DNA of 64,000 nucleotides, from assembly GCF_024707125.1 (NCBI RefSeq), contig NZ_JANQAH010000007.1, forward strand, positions 372,001 to 436,000, in the 5' to 3' direction. Positions 8,218-17,282 of the stretch are shown one piece after another (position 1 is the first letter of the stretch; every line of letters starts with the position of its first letter). The position numbers and the translations under genes are program-made. Source of the DNA: Devosia sp. (GTDB lineage: Bacteria > Pseudomonadota > Alphaproteobacteria > Rhizobiales > Devosiaceae). The notes beneath the pieces are model-generated. The model was not told the DNA's origin. It made no database searches and worked only from the letters and a program-made list of their open reading frames with translations.

Positions 8218-9060
8218 ATGGCCGACGCCAAGCAGCCGCAGCTTGAAGACAAGAACAAGCCCGAGGTCGAAGACGAACTCGCGGGCAGCGAGGCGCCGCT
8301 GCTCGAGCACCTGATCGAGCTGCGCAAGCGCCTCATCTACAGCGCCATTGCGGTCGTCGTCCTGATGATCGGGTGTTTCCTGATCTCGAAAAACATCTTC
8401 GACATTCTGCTTGGGCCGTATCGTGGCGTCTATGCCAGCGACCCGACCCATACGATCGAGCTGATCTACACCGCCCCGCAGGAACTGTTCTTCACCGAAC
8501 TGAACCTGGCCTTCTTTGGCGCCATCTTCCTCGGCTTTCCGTTCATCGCGACGCAGATCTATCTCTTCGTCGCGCCGGGCCTCTATAAGCACGAGCGCAA
8601 GGCGCTGGTGCCTTATCTCATCGCCACCCCGGTCTTCTTCGTCCTGGGCGCGCTGATGGTCTATTTCACCGTTCTGCCCATGGCCCTGCATTTCTTTGCC
8701 GGCATGGAAACGGACGAAATCAAGCTTATGCCGCGTGTTTCCGAGTATCTCGGCTTCGCCATGACGCTGATTCTGGCTTTCGGCATCTGCTTCCAGTTGC
8801 CTGTCGTCCTGACGCTTCTGGCGCAGATCGATCTCGTCAATGTCGAGATGCTCAAGAAGGGTCGCCGCTATGCAGTGGTTGGCATTCTGATCGTCGCTGC
8901 TTTGATCACGCCGCCTGATCCGATCTCCCAGATCGGGCTTGCCCTGCCGATGTACGCGCTTTACGAACTGGCGATCCTGTCTGTCCGATTTGTGCAGAAG
9001 CGCCGCGAGGCGGCACTGGCGGCGCAGGACTCCGGGCTTTCCGGCTCATCTAGCGAATAG
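8218..9060 (+). CDS. tatC: Twin-arginine translocase subunit TatC
   Basis: This 280-residue polytopic protein is the primary binding site for twin-arginine signal peptides. The cytoplasmic N terminus ends in HLIELRKRLIYS (about residues 31-42), the conserved TatC start, followed by about six hydrophobic segments. The PQELFFTELN segment after the first periplasmic loop carries the conserved Phe and Glu of the signal-peptide site. It is the last gene of the tatABC operon; serS follows after 121 bp. Confidence 0.94.
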   Translation: MADAKQPQLEDKNKPEVEDELAGSEAPLLEHLIELRKRLIYSAIAVVVLMIGCFLISKNIFDILLGPYRGVYASDPTHTIELIYTAPQELFFTELNLAFFGAIFLGFPFIATQIYLFVAPGLYKHERKALVPYLIATPVFFVLGALMVYFTVLPMALHFFAGMETDEIKLMPRVSEYLGFAMTLILAFGICFQLPVVLTLLAQIDLVNVEMLKKGRRYAVVGILIVAALITPPDPISQIGLALPMYALYELAILSVRFVQKRREAALAAQDSGLSGSSSE

Positions 9061-9181
9061 CTGCTCCGCGTTCTCTCGCGGGTGCAGCTCAGTTCTGCCC
9101 CGCGGCGCTGGCAGGCGCGCCCCGGGACATAGACCCAGGGCCTGCGTCAAACCAGAGGCGGGCAAGGGCCCGTAAGAACCG

Positions 9182-10510
9182 ATGTTCGATATAAAGTGGA
9201 TCAGAGCCAACGCCGAAGCTTTCGACGCTGCCGTTTCCCGGCGCAAGAATGTCTCCGTGCGGTCCTCCGATCTTCTGGCGATCGACGATCGGCGCCGCGA
9301 GATCATCGTCCGCCTCAACGAAGCGCAGGAAAAGCGCAACGCGCTTTCCAAGCAGATCGGCCAGGCCAAGGCTCAGAAGGATGAAGCCAAGGCCCAGGAG
9401 CTGATGGCCGAAGTCAGCCGCCTCAAGGATTTTATTCCAACTGGCGAAGCCGAAGAGCGGGCCGTCGAGGCTGAATTGCGCGCCGCGTTGTCCGTCATTC
9501 CCAACCTGGCGCTCGATGACGTGCCGCAGGGTGACGACGAAAGCGACAATGTCGAGTATTTCGGCGCCAACGGCACAGCCGAAACCGCAGCACGGCAGCG
9601 GCCGGCCAAGCCGAGCTTCAGCTTTGCGCCCAAAGAGCACTACGAAATCGGCGTGGCCGAAAAGGACATGGACTTCGAAGTAGCCGCCAAGCTTTCCGGC
9701 AGCCGCTTTGTCGTGCTGAAGGGCCAGATTGCGCGCCTCGAACGCGCCATCGGCCAGTTCATGCTCGATCTGCACACGACCGAGCACGGCTACCTCGAAG
9801 TACAGCCGCCGCTGTTGGTTCGCGACGACGCACTCTTTGGCACCAACCAGCTGCCGAAGTTCGAGGAAGACCTGTTCTTCACCCCGCACGGCGACTCGCG
9901 CCTAGCGCTCATCCCGACCGCGGAAGTGCCGCTCACCAATATGGTGCGCGAATCCATCCTGTCCGAAGAAGAACTGCCGCTGCGTTTTGCGGCGCTGACC
10001 CCTTGCTTCCGCTCCGAGGCCGGCTCTGCCGGTCGCGATACCCGCGGCATGCTGCGTCAGCACCAGTTCGACAAGGTCGAGATGGTGTCGATCACGACGG
10101 CCGAAACCTCCATCGACGAGCACGAGCGCATGCTGGCTTGTGCCGAGACGGTACTCCAGCGTCTGGGCCTCCACTACCGCGTCATGATGCTCTGCACCGG
10201 CGACATGGGTTTCGGCGCACGCAAGACCTATGACCTCGAAGTCTGGCTGCCGGGGCAGGACACCTATCGCGAGATTTCGTCCGTCTCCGTCTGCGGCGAT
10301 TTCCAGGCCCGCCGCATGGAGGCTCGCTATCGTCCGTCCGGCGAAAAGCAGGCGCCGCGTTATGTGCATACGCTCAACGGCTCCGGCACTGCCGTCGGCC
10401 GTTGCCTCATCGCAGTCCTCGAAAACTACCAGCAGGAAGATGGCTCGGTGCTGATTCCCGAGGCTCTGCAGCCCTATATGGGCGGCCTCACTTCCATCGG
10501 AGGCAAGTGA
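9182..10510 (+). CDS. serS: Seryl-tRNA synthetase
   Basis: SerRS is a cytoplasmic class II synthetase of 442 residues. The N-terminal long antiparallel coiled coil (about residues 30-100) binds the tRNA-Ser variable arm. Class II motif 2 appears as [20 protein letters not shown] at about residues 278-297 and motif 3 near the C terminus as [11 protein letters not shown]. The segment before CGDFQARRM reads EISSVSV where EISSCSN is usual. The stop is 3 bp before surE. Confidence 0.96.
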   Translation: MFDIKWIRANAEAFDAAVSRRKNVSVRSSDLLAIDDRRREIIVRLNEAQEKRNALSKQIGQAKAQKDEAKAQELMAEVSRLKDFIPTGEAEERAVEAELRAALSVIPNLALDDVPQGDDESDNVEYFGANGTAETAARQRPAKPSFSFAPKEHYEIGVAEKDMDFEVAAKLSGSRFVVLKGQIARLERAIGQFMLDLHTTEHGYLEVQPPLLVRDDALFGTNQLPKFEEDLFFTPHGDSRLALIPTAEVPLTNMVRESILSEEELPLRFAALTPCFRSEAGSAGRDTRGMLRQHQFDKVEMVSITTAETSIDEHERMLACAETVLQRLGLHYRVMMLCTGDMGFGARKTYDLEVWLPGQDTYREISSVSVCGDFQARRMEARYRPSGEKQAPRYVHTLNGSGTAVGRCLIAVLENYQQEDGSVLIPEALQPYMGGLTSIGGK

Positions 10511-10513
10511 TCC

Positions 10514-11290
10514 ATGCGCATCCTCATCACCAATGACGATGGTGTGGATGCGCCAGGTATCGCCATCATGGCCGATATCGCCGCCGCGCTTTCGGATGAC
10601 GTCTGGATCGTGGCGCCGGATGGCAACCAGTCCGGGGCAGGGCACCGGTTCACGCTTGGCCGTGAACTGGTTCTTGAAAATCGCGGCCCACGACGCTTTG
10701 CCGTGGTCGGCGGATCTCCCGCAGATTGCGTTGTGGCGGGGATGACCCACGTTCTGGCCGATCATCCGGCCGACCTCGTTCTGTCCGGCATCAATGCCGG
10801 GCAGAACCTGGGCGACATCGTTCATTGCTCCGGCACGGCGGCCGGCGCACGCGAAGGCGCGCTACAGGGCGCGGTCGGAATCGCGATGAGTCAAGCGATC
10901 GACTACGAAAGAAGTCACGCAGTCGATTGGTCCAATTCGATTCGATTCGGGACAGATGTTGTCCAGGCGATTCTTGCGGCGAAGGGGCGGGACGATGTTT
11001 TTTACAACGTCAATTTCCCGGTTTGCTCGCCCCGAGAGGTTGCGGGGATAGCAGCCGTGCCGCACCAACGCTTCTCGCGCTCGGCTTTCCGGTACTATCC
11101 AAGCGACAGGGACGGCGAGTTCTTCGTAGCCATTCCCGAAACGCCTATGCCTTTGGATCCAAATGCGGATTTTGAGGTTTTGCGCCGCAGGAACACGATT
11201 ACGGTGACCCCTTTTGCACTGCAGCAGACGGAAAAGGTGGCCCTGGAACGGCTGGCGAAGCTGAGCTTGTCCCCATCCGGGCAATCTTAA
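10514..11290 (+). CDS. surE: 5'/3'-nucleotidase SurE
   Basis: SurE is a metal-dependent nucleoside monophosphatase of 258 residues linked to stationary-phase survival. The N-terminal ILITNDDGVDAPGI contains the DD metal ligands, with the Ser of GGSPADCV and the Asn of LSGINAGQNLG completing the site. It is only 3 bp downstream of serS, so probably co-transcribed with it. In many relatives pcm (L-isoaspartyl methyltransferase) follows surE; no pcm is present here and the next gene is a LytM-factor lipoprotein. Confidence 0.95.
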   Translation: MRILITNDDGVDAPGIAIMADIAAALSDDVWIVAPDGNQSGAGHRFTLGRELVLENRGPRRFAVVGGSPADCVVAGMTHVLADHPADLVLSGINAGQNLGDIVHCSGTAAGAREGALQGAVGIAMSQAIDYERSHAVDWSNSIRFGTDVVQAILAAKGRDDVFYNVNFPVCSPREVAGIAAVPHQRFSRSAFRYYPSDRDGEFFVAIPETPMPLDPNADFEVLRRRNTITVTPFALQQTEKVALERLAKLSLSPSGQS

Positions 11291-11412
11291 CCTTACTCAA
11301 TCGACAACGTCGTGCGTTCGATTTCACTCAAATCGCATCGGTCTTAAGGTCGCTTTTACCTTACCGGCCTAGTCTCGTTTCCAGTGTTAAGTACCTGCGT
11401 ACGAGTTAGCCG

Positions 11413-12738
11413 ATGCGTAAAAACCTGTCTGTCAGGGTGCCTAAAGGTGCAGTCGCCGTGGCTGGTCTGTTAGTAGCAGCCGTCGGCTTGTCCGGTTGTT
11501 CAAGTCTTGGATCGCGAACGTTTGGCGATTCTACAACGACCGGCTCCGTCGCCCAGTCATCCGCACCCGCCACGCTGAACCAGCCTATGCCAGCCTCGCT
11601 TGGAGCGCCTGCAACGATGCAGGTTGCCGAGCAGCGGTTCTTGCCGCCGGCACCCATTGGTTCCGCCTGGGGCGCTTCTCCCGTTCAATCCGCGTCGCCC
11701 ATGCAGTCGGGCTTTACGCAACCGGTCGGCTCGGTTTCGCCGATTGGTATGGGGGCGAGTGCGCCCTCGGTTCGATCCCAGGATCTTCCTGTACTGAGTT
11801 CTTCCGCTTCCATGGGAACCCCGCAAGCCATGCCCGCCATGCAGACTTCGGCCTCCGTGCCGTCTATGCCGCCCGCCGTTGCCCTCGGTTCGCTTCCGAG
11901 CTCCAACGCTGCCTTGCCAGTCAACAACAGCGTACCCAGCGCAGCTCCTGCAGCAGCGCCCGTGGTGGCAGCTGCGCCGACAACGGCCGGCGCCTATACC
12001 CACACCATTGCAGGCGGCGAGTCGCTCTACACGATCGCCCGCCGCTACGAGGTCACCACTCAGGCGCTGGTGCAGGCAAATGGCCTGTCATCGCCCGACA
12101 AGATCGTCGTGGGTCAGTCGCTGATCATCCCAGGCCGCCCGGACCTGGTGCGCACGCCGCAGACCGCAGCGCAGCCGGCCGTGCAGGTGGCAAGCGTCGC
12201 GCCGACCCAGACCTTGGGTGCTCCGCCCGCTCCGCTGGGGCGTCCGCAGGCAGCACCACAGCAGGTCGCTGTCGCCCCCGCGGCTACTCCGGCCCCCGTT
12301 GCTGCGCCAGTCGCAACGCCTGCTCCTACCCAGGTCGCAACGGCACCAGCCGCGGAGCCTGTCGCCTCCGGCAATGACAAGTTCCGCTGGCCCGTCAGCG
12401 GCCGCGTTATCACCGACTTTGCCGCCTCCCGCGGCACGGGTATCAACATCGATGTGCCCGAAGGCTCAACGGTCAAGGCCGCCGAGAACGGTACGGTCAT
12501 CTATGTCGGCTCGGGCGTCGAAGGTTACGGCAACCTGATCCTCATCCGTCACCCCAATGGCTACGTGTCGGCCTATGCGCACCTCAACGGCATGAGCGTT
12601 GCCAAGGGTGCAGCTGTCAGCCGTGGCGACTCTATCGGTACGGTCGGCATGAGCGGTTCGGTCTCGAAGCCCCAGTTGCACTTCGAACTGCGCAAGGGCG
12701 CAACGCCGGTCGATCCGGTGCCGCTGCTCGCAAGCTAA
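11413..12738 (+). CDS. NlpD/DipM-like LysM-LytM lipoprotein, degenerate peptidase domain
   Basis: This is a 441-residue envelope lipoprotein. The signal sequence ends at a lipobox LSGC with Cys29 as the lipidation site. A long Pro/Ala/Ser-rich linker follows, then one LysM peptidoglycan-binding domain (about residues 196-240), a second Pro/Ala-rich linker, and a C-terminal M23/LytM domain (about 325-437). The LytM zinc site is degenerate: the usual HxGxD region reads TGINIDV and the usual HLH reads QLH. Members with such loss (NlpD, EnvC, Caulobacter DipM) do not cut peptidoglycan but activate amidases at the division site, so a role in septum splitting is inferred. It is followed by a strong terminator. 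Confidence 0.88.
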   Translation: MRKNLSVRVPKGAVAVAGLLVAAVGLSGCSSLGSRTFGDSTTTGSVAQSSAPATLNQPMPASLGAPATMQVAEQRFLPPAPIGSAWGASPVQSASPMQSGFTQPVGSVSPIGMGASAPSVRSQDLPVLSSSASMGTPQAMPAMQTSASVPSMPPAVALGSLPSSNAALPVNNSVPSAAPAAAPVVAAAPTTAGAYTHTIAGGESLYTIARRYEVTTQALVQANGLSSPDKIVVGQSLIIPGRPDLVRTPQTAAQPAVQVASVAPTQTLGAPPAPLGRPQAAPQQVAVAPAATPAPVAAPVATPAPTQVATAPAAEPVASGNDKFRWPVSGRVITDFAASRGTGINIDVPEGSTVKAAENGTVIYVGSGVEGYGNLILIRHPNGYVSAYAHLNGMSVAKGAAVSRGDSIGTVGMSGSVSKPQLHFELRKGATPVDPVPLLAS

Positions 12739-12755
12739 GGTCAGCGACAAAACAA

Positions 12756-12790
12756 GAAGGGCCGGTGCGATGCACCGGCCCTCTTTATTT
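12756..12790. terminator. Bidirectional intrinsic terminator
   Basis: A 10-bp GC-rich stem (12759-12768 with 12772-12781, 3-nt loop) is followed on the plus strand by TCTTTATTT and on the minus strand by TTCTTGTTTT. It lies between two convergent genes, the LytM lipoprotein and the DUF815 ATPase. Confidence 0.9.
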
Positions 12791-12807
12791 GTGCTTCGGC
12801 GTCGCCT

Positions 12808-13674
12808 CTAGACCACTTTGCCCTGTTCACCTGCGAGGCTACGAATGAGCTGGATGGCCACGCGGCCCGAACGGGAGCCGCGGGTAGCGGCCCATTCGAT
12901 CGCACGGGCACGCAATGTTTCGTCGTCGAGAGCCAGGCCATAATAGTCGGCATAGCCACGGACCATGCTGAGATAGGTATCCTGATCGGAATTGTGGAAA
13001 CCGAGCCAGAGCCCGAAGCGATCCGACAGCGACACTTTTTCTTCCACGGCCTCACTCGGATTGATCGCCGTCGAGCGCTCATTCTCGATCATGTCGCGCG
13101 GCATCAGGTGACGGCGGTTGGATGTGGCGTAGAAGAGGACATTGTCCGGGCGCCCTTCGAGGCCACCGTCGAGAATAGTCTTGAGTGACTTGTAGCTGGT
13201 TTCACCGCTATCGAAGCTGAGGTCGTCGCAGAAGACGATGAAACGTGCGGAATTTCCAGAGATGGCGCGCATGAGCTGGGGCAGGGTGTCGAGATCTTCG
13301 CGGGCGATTTCGATCAGCACCAGCCGCTCGAAACCCTCGCGGGCCCCGATATCAGCGTGAATGGCCTTGACCAGTGAGCTCTTGCCCATGCCACGAGCGC
13401 CCCAGAGCAGGGCGTTATTGGCGCCATGACCGCGGGCAAATTGCTCGGTATTTTTGAGCAGCACATCGCGCACATGGTCGATGCCGCGCAGCATGTCGAG
13501 CGGTACGCGGCTGACCCTGGGTACCGCCAGCAAGGCTTCGGATTCGCCCTGCCAATGGTAGGCATTGGCCTCGCCGAGCTCGAAAGCAGCAGTTCCGCCC
13601 GATGTTGTTTCCAGCGCCTCGGCAATGGCCTCGAGAGCCGTCGCGATACGGCCCAGATAGTCTTTGGTTTTCAC
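12808..13674 (-). CDS. DUF815 family AAA-type ATPase
   Basis: This is a 288-residue ATP-binding protein of the DUF815 (YcaJ-like P-loop) group, whose role is not established. Walker A is GARGMGKSS near residue 100 and Walker B is FIVFCDDLSF near 145. The sensor-like segment FYATSNRRHLMPRDMI and the C-terminal ATRGSRSGRVAIQLIRSL, both conserved in the family, are present. It is divergent from yajC, as in many Hyphomicrobiales. Confidence 0.88.
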   Translation of the reverse strand: MKTKDYLGRIATALEAIAEALETTSGGTAAFELGEANAYHWQGESEALLAVPRVSRVPLDMLRGIDHVRDVLLKNTEQFARGHGANNALLWGARGMGKSSLVKAIHADIGAREGFERLVLIEIAREDLDTLPQLMRAISGNSARFIVFCDDLSFDSGETSYKSLKTILDGGLEGRPDNVLFYATSNRRHLMPRDMIENERSTAINPSEAVEEKVSLSDRFGLWLGFHNSDQDTYLSMVRGYADYYGLALDDETLRARAIEWAATRGSRSGRVAIQLIRSLAGEQGKVV

Positions 13675-13722
13675 CGGTTCAGTCCTTCAATTCAAGCGCG
13701 GCATTGTGTTCCCTGAATGGCT

Positions 13723-13751
13723 TTGCAATCACAGGGGGCCAAATGTATAGT
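13723..13751 (+). promoter_or_regulatory. Strong sigma-70 type promoter for yajC (and possibly secDF)
   Basis: TTGCAA and TATAGT are separated by exactly 17 bp in the DUF815-yajC divergent region. The predicted 5' leader is about 110 nt. Confidence 0.6.
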
Positions 13752-13867
13752 CCGCGCGATTTTGGCCGGGGTGCAAGTGCACGGGACCCCATTCGCGTCC
13801 AGTCTGCAGCCGTGGGCTGCGTGGCGCTCTTCTCCCCCAAACAAGAAGAATCATAGGAGTTCGCCTG

Positions 13868-14218
13868 ATGTTTGTAACGCCCGCTTTTGCGCAGGATGCA
13901 GCCGCACCCGCCACGGGAGGTTTCGCCGATATTCTGATCCAGCTTATGCCGATCGTTCTGCTGGTTCTGATTTTCTGGCTCTTGATCTTCCGTCCGCAGC
14001 AGAAGCGCCTGAAAGCACAGCAGGCGATGCTCTCGGCTATCCGTCGTGGCGACACCGTGGTGACCACCGGCGGCATCGTCGGCAAGGTGACCAAGGCTGT
14101 TGATGGCGAAGACCTGGAAGTCGAAATCTCCCAGGGCGTGAAGGTGAAGCTCGTGCGCGGCATGGTCGCCGACGTGCGCTCCAAGGCCGAGCCGGTCAAC
14201 GACAACAAGCCGGCCTAA
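13868..14218 (+). CDS. yajC: Preprotein translocase accessory subunit YajC
   Basis: YajC is a 116-residue single-pass membrane protein that associates with SecDF. The transmembrane segment covers about residues 20-44 (FADILIQLMPIVLLVLIFWL then LIFRPQQKR), followed by the conserved RRGDTVVTTGGIVGKV region. TAGGAG precedes the ATG. An intrinsic terminator and a palindromic repeat lie between it and secDF, so the two genes may be only partly co-transcribed. Confidence 0.95.
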   Translation: MFVTPAFAQDAAAPATGGFADILIQLMPIVLLVLIFWLLIFRPQQKRLKAQQAMLSAIRRGDTVVTTGGIVGKVTKAVDGEDLEVEISQGVKVKLVRGMVADVRSKAEPVNDNKPA

Positions 14219-14231
14219 GCCGGACCGAACT

Positions 14232-14269
14232 AGCCGGAGCCCCGAAAGGCTCCGGCTTTCTGACTCTTT
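14232..14269 (+). terminator. Intrinsic terminator or attenuator after yajC
   Basis: A perfect 10-bp stem (14232-14241 with 14248-14257) with a 6-nt loop is followed by TTCTGACTCTTT. It sits 13 bp after the yajC stop and could set the yajC to secDF ratio. Confidence 0.7.
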
Positions 14270-14274
14270 AAGCC

Positions 14275-14319
14275 GCATGTCTTCGTCCCGAAACCGATAC
14301 CCACTTTCGGGTGACATGC
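14275..14319. repeat. Hyphomicrobiales-type intergenic palindromic element
   Basis: A nested palindrome: outer arms GCATGTC (14275-14281) and GACATGC (14313-14319), inner arms CCCGAAA (14287-14293) and TTTCGGG (14305-14311). Elements of the form CCGAAA-n-CCCACTTTTCGG with ATGATC-like outer arms are very common between genes in this order. Confidence 0.75.
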
Positions 14320-14335
14320 TCTAGGACGCCGTTTC

Positions 14336-16891
14336 ATGAACCAGTCGCCGTTCCGCGTAGCAATCATCCTGTTCGTCGCGATCGCGGGTATTCTGTTTGC
14401 AGCCCCCAATTTCTTGCCTCAGCAAGTGCGGGAAGCGCTCCCTGGATGGCTGCCCCAGCCAGGCCTGGTTCTTGGTCTCGATCTGCAGGGCGGTTCGCAC
14501 CTGCTGCTCGAAGTCGATCGCGGCGGCATTGTCGCCCAGCGCTTGAGCGATGTGCGCCGCGACGCGCGCAACGTGCTGGCCAATCAGAACGGCATCGGCA
14601 ACATCATCACCACCGATGAAGCCAACAACGCCATCTATGTCGAACTGACCGATCCGACCCAGAAGGAGCAGGCAATGACCGCGCTCCAGGGCATCCAGAA
14701 CACGGTCAATAACTCGCTGTTTTCGGCCGGCGTCGGCGTCAACGAACTGGCTTTTGCCGAAATGCCCGACGGGCGGATTTCGGTGTCACTCACCCCCGAT
14801 GGCATCACCCAGCGCATGAGTTCGCTGGTGGCGCAGTCCATCGAGGTGATCCGTAGCCGTATCGACGAACTGGGCACGACCGAACCCACCATCCAGCGCC
14901 AGGGTGATACCCGCGTCATGGTGCAGGTGCCGGGTTTTGGCGACTCGACCCGCCTCAAGAATATTGTTTCGCAGACGGCGCGCCTGACTTTCCACATGGT
15001 CTATCCGGGCCTGACCGCTGCCCAGGCCGAGGCCCAGGGCCTGCCGGCCGGTACGATGGTCCTGCCGAGTCAGGACGGCACCCGCGAACTGCTCTATGAA
15101 GACGTCGCCCTCGGCGGCGAATCCCTGGTTGATGCGCAGCCGTCCTACGACTCGCAGCGCGGCATCCCGGTCGTCAGCTTCAAGTTCGACACGCGCGGCG
15201 CCGTCACCTTCAGCGAGATCACCTCGGCGAATGTCGGCCAGCGCTTTGCTATCGTTCTCGACAATACCGTCATCACCGCTCCGGTCATCCAGCAGCCGAT
15301 TACCGGCGGCTCGGGCCAGATCAGCGGCAGCTTTACGACAGCCTCGGCCAATGATCTTGCCGTGCTGCTGCGTGCGGGCGCGCTGCCGGCCAGCCTTAAT
15401 GTGATCGAAGAGCGTACCGTCGACGCCAGCCTCGGCGCTGACTCCATCCAGGCGGGTCTGACCGCAGGTATCGTGGCGTCGGTTCTGGTCGTGAGCTTCA
15501 TGGTCATCGCCTATGGCGTTTGGGGCGTATTCGCCAACGTCTCCCTGGTGCTCAACGTCATCCTGATCTTTGCCGCGCTTTCGACGCTGGGCTCGACGCT
15601 GACCTTGCCCGGCATCGCCGGTATCGTGCTGACCATCGGTATGGCTGTTGACGCCAACGTGCTGATCTACGAACGAATGCGCGAAGAGCAGCGAGCAGGG
15701 CGCACGCCATTGCAGGCCATCAATGCCGGCTTCGAGCGCGCCTGGGGCACGATCGTCGATTCGCATCTGACCCAGCTCGTCGCCGCTGTCGTGCTGTACT
15801 TCATGGGCTCCGGCCCGGTCCAGGGCTTCGCTGTCACTCTCGGCCTCGGCATCCTGACCTCGCTCTTCACCTCCTATACGGTCACCTCCTACCAGGTGAA
15901 CCTCTGGTACAAGCGCGTTCGTCCCAAAGAGCTGAAGATTCAGCATTTCCGCTTCATTCCGGACGGCACCAAGATCCCGTTCATGAAGATCTCGCGCTAT
16001 GTCATCGCGCTCTCGATCGTCATGTCGGTGATTTCCATCGGTGCGGCCTACTTCAAGGGTTTCAACCTCGGCATCGACTTTGTCGGCGGCACCGCCATCG
16101 AAGTTCAGCATGTCGGCGGACCGGCAGATGCCGGTCTTGTTCGCGAACTGCTGAGCGATCTCGACCTTGGCGAAGTGCAGGTGCAGGGCTTTGGTACGCC
16201 TCAAGACCTTCTCGTGCGCGTACAAGCGCAAGAAGGCGGCCAGGCGGCTGATCAGGTCGCCGTTCAGAAGGTCCAGGAAGCTCTGGCAGGCGAGCAATAC
16301 GAGGTCAGGCGCACTGAGGCGGTAAGCGGCACGGTTTCGGGCGAATTGGCCTGGACCGGCACGATCGCCGTCATCATCGCGCTCGTCTGTATCCTGATCT
16401 ACATCTGGTTCCGCTTCGAGTGGCAGTTCGCGCTCGCGGCCGTCACGACGACGTCGCACGACATCATCATGACCATAGGTCTGTTCTCGATCACCGGGTT
16501 GGAATTCAATCTCAGTTCCATCGCCGCGGTGCTGACGCTTGTCGGTCTATCGCTGAACGAAACCGTGGTCGTGTCCGACCGTATCCGCGAAAACCTGTTG
16601 AAATACAGGAAGATGCCGCTACCTGAGTTGATCGATCTTTCGATCAACCAAACCATCGTTCGTACCTCGCTCACCCAGTTCACCGTGCTTCTGGCGCTGG
16701 TGCCGCTGGTGCTGTTTGGCGGCGAGGCGCTGCGCAGCTTCACCATCGCCATGACCTTCGGCTCGCTCGTCGGCATGTATTCGTCGGTGATCGTCAACGG
16801 CCCGATCCTCATCAATTTCGGTCTCAAGCAGAAGACCGACGAAGAGCTCGCAGCCAAGAAGGAAAAGTCGTCGGATGGCGCTTCCGTCTGA
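14336..16891 (+). CDS. secDF: Fused protein-export membrane protein SecDF
   Basis: This 851-residue fusion of SecD and SecF uses the proton-motive force to pull exported proteins out of SecYEG on the periplasmic side. The SecD half (about residues 1-530) has the N-terminal helix, the large periplasmic P1 region with the DLQGGSHLLLEVD and RIDELGTTEPTIQRQG motifs, and five further helices. The SecF half starts near residue 545 and carries FNLGIDFVGGTAIEV and the NETVVVSDRIREN motif. Fusion is common in Hyphomicrobiales. Its last 17 bp overlap the next gene. Confidence 0.95.
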   Translation: MNQSPFRVAIILFVAIAGILFAAPNFLPQQVREALPGWLPQPGLVLGLDLQGGSHLLLEVDRGGIVAQRLSDVRRDARNVLANQNGIGNIITTDEANNAIYVELTDPTQKEQAMTALQGIQNTVNNSLFSAGVGVNELAFAEMPDGRISVSLTPDGITQRMSSLVAQSIEVIRSRIDELGTTEPTIQRQGDTRVMVQVPGFGDSTRLKNIVSQTARLTFHMVYPGLTAAQAEAQGLPAGTMVLPSQDGTRELLYEDVALGGESLVDAQPSYDSQRGIPVVSFKFDTRGAVTFSEITSANVGQRFAIVLDNTVITAPVIQQPITGGSGQISGSFTTASANDLAVLLRAGALPASLNVIEERTVDASLGADSIQAGLTAGIVASVLVVSFMVIAYGVWGVFANVSLVLNVILIFAALSTLGSTLTLPGIAGIVLTIGMAVDANVLIYERMREEQRAGRTPLQAINAGFERAWGTIVDSHLTQLVAAVVLYFMGSGPVQGFAVTLGLGILTSLFTSYTVTSYQVNLWYKRVRPKELKIQHFRFIPDGTKIPFMKISRYVIALSIVMSVISIGAAYFKGFNLGIDFVGGTAIEVQHVGGPADAGLVRELLSDLDLGEVQVQGFGTPQDLLVRVQAQEGGQAADQVAVQKVQEALAGEQYEVRRTEAVSGTVSGELAWTGTIAVIIALVCILIYIWFRFEWQFALAAVTTTSHDIIMTIGLFSITGLEFNLSSIAAVLTLVGLSLNETVVVSDRIRENLLKYRKMPLPELIDLSINQTIVRTSLTQFTVLLALVPLVLFGGEALRSFTIAMTFGSLVGMYSSVIVNGPILINFGLKQKTDEELAAKKEKSSDGASV

Positions 16892-17282
16892 CCCCGTTTC
16901 GACCGGCGCGGGCCGTTTCCCGCGCCAGGTCGGCATCGACGCCTATGGCAATGGTGGCTTCCGCTTCGCCGAAATGTCCCATCGAGGGTCCTTGCTCTGC
17001 CTGCCGACTGGCATGCTGGGCTGGGACGTCGCGTCTCCAGCTGACCTCACTCTCGAAAGCCTACAGCCGGTGCTCGAACTGGCGGATCAGCTCGATGTAC
17101 TGCTGATCGGCCTCGGCATGGACATCGCGCTGATAGATCCTGCAATTCGCCAGGCGTTTCGCGATCATAAGGTGATCATCGAAGCCGTCGGCACCGGCGG
17201 CGCCGTGCGCACCTACAACGTGCTGTTGGCCGAGGAGCGGGCCGTTGCCGGCGCTTTCATCGCCGTCGAGAACGCCCGCTGA
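16875..17282 (+). CDS. MTH938/NDUFAF3 domain protein
   Basis: This 135-residue protein has the MTH938 fold (DUF498). Typical features are the GFRFAEMSHRGSLL and LPTGMLGWDV segments and the glycine-rich IGLGMDIALI strand-turn near residue 78. The human homologue NDUFAF3 is a respiratory complex I assembly factor. The biochemical role in bacteria is not established. The start overlaps secDF by 17 bp and its stop overlaps the next start (TGATG), so the three genes form an operon. The order secDF-MTH938-squalene/phytoene synthase is retained in many alphaproteobacteria. Confidence 0.85.
   Translation: MALPSDPVSTGAGRFPRQVGIDAYGNGGFRFAEMSHRGSLLCLPTGMLGWDVASPADLTLESLQPVLELADQLDVLLIGLGMDIALIDPAIRQAFRDHKVIIEAVGTGGAVRTYNVLLAEERAVAGAFIAVENAR

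Noticed and set aside
11341-11412. Possible CtrA site (TTAA-N7-TTTA) before the LytM lipoprotein
   Set aside because: One half-site is mismatched and short AT motifs of this kind are frequent; not enough to call.
14786-16459. 557-codon minus-strand frame opposite secDF
   Set aside because: It is the antisense shadow of a well-supported gene; His/Arg/Asp-rich composition follows from the sense codons.
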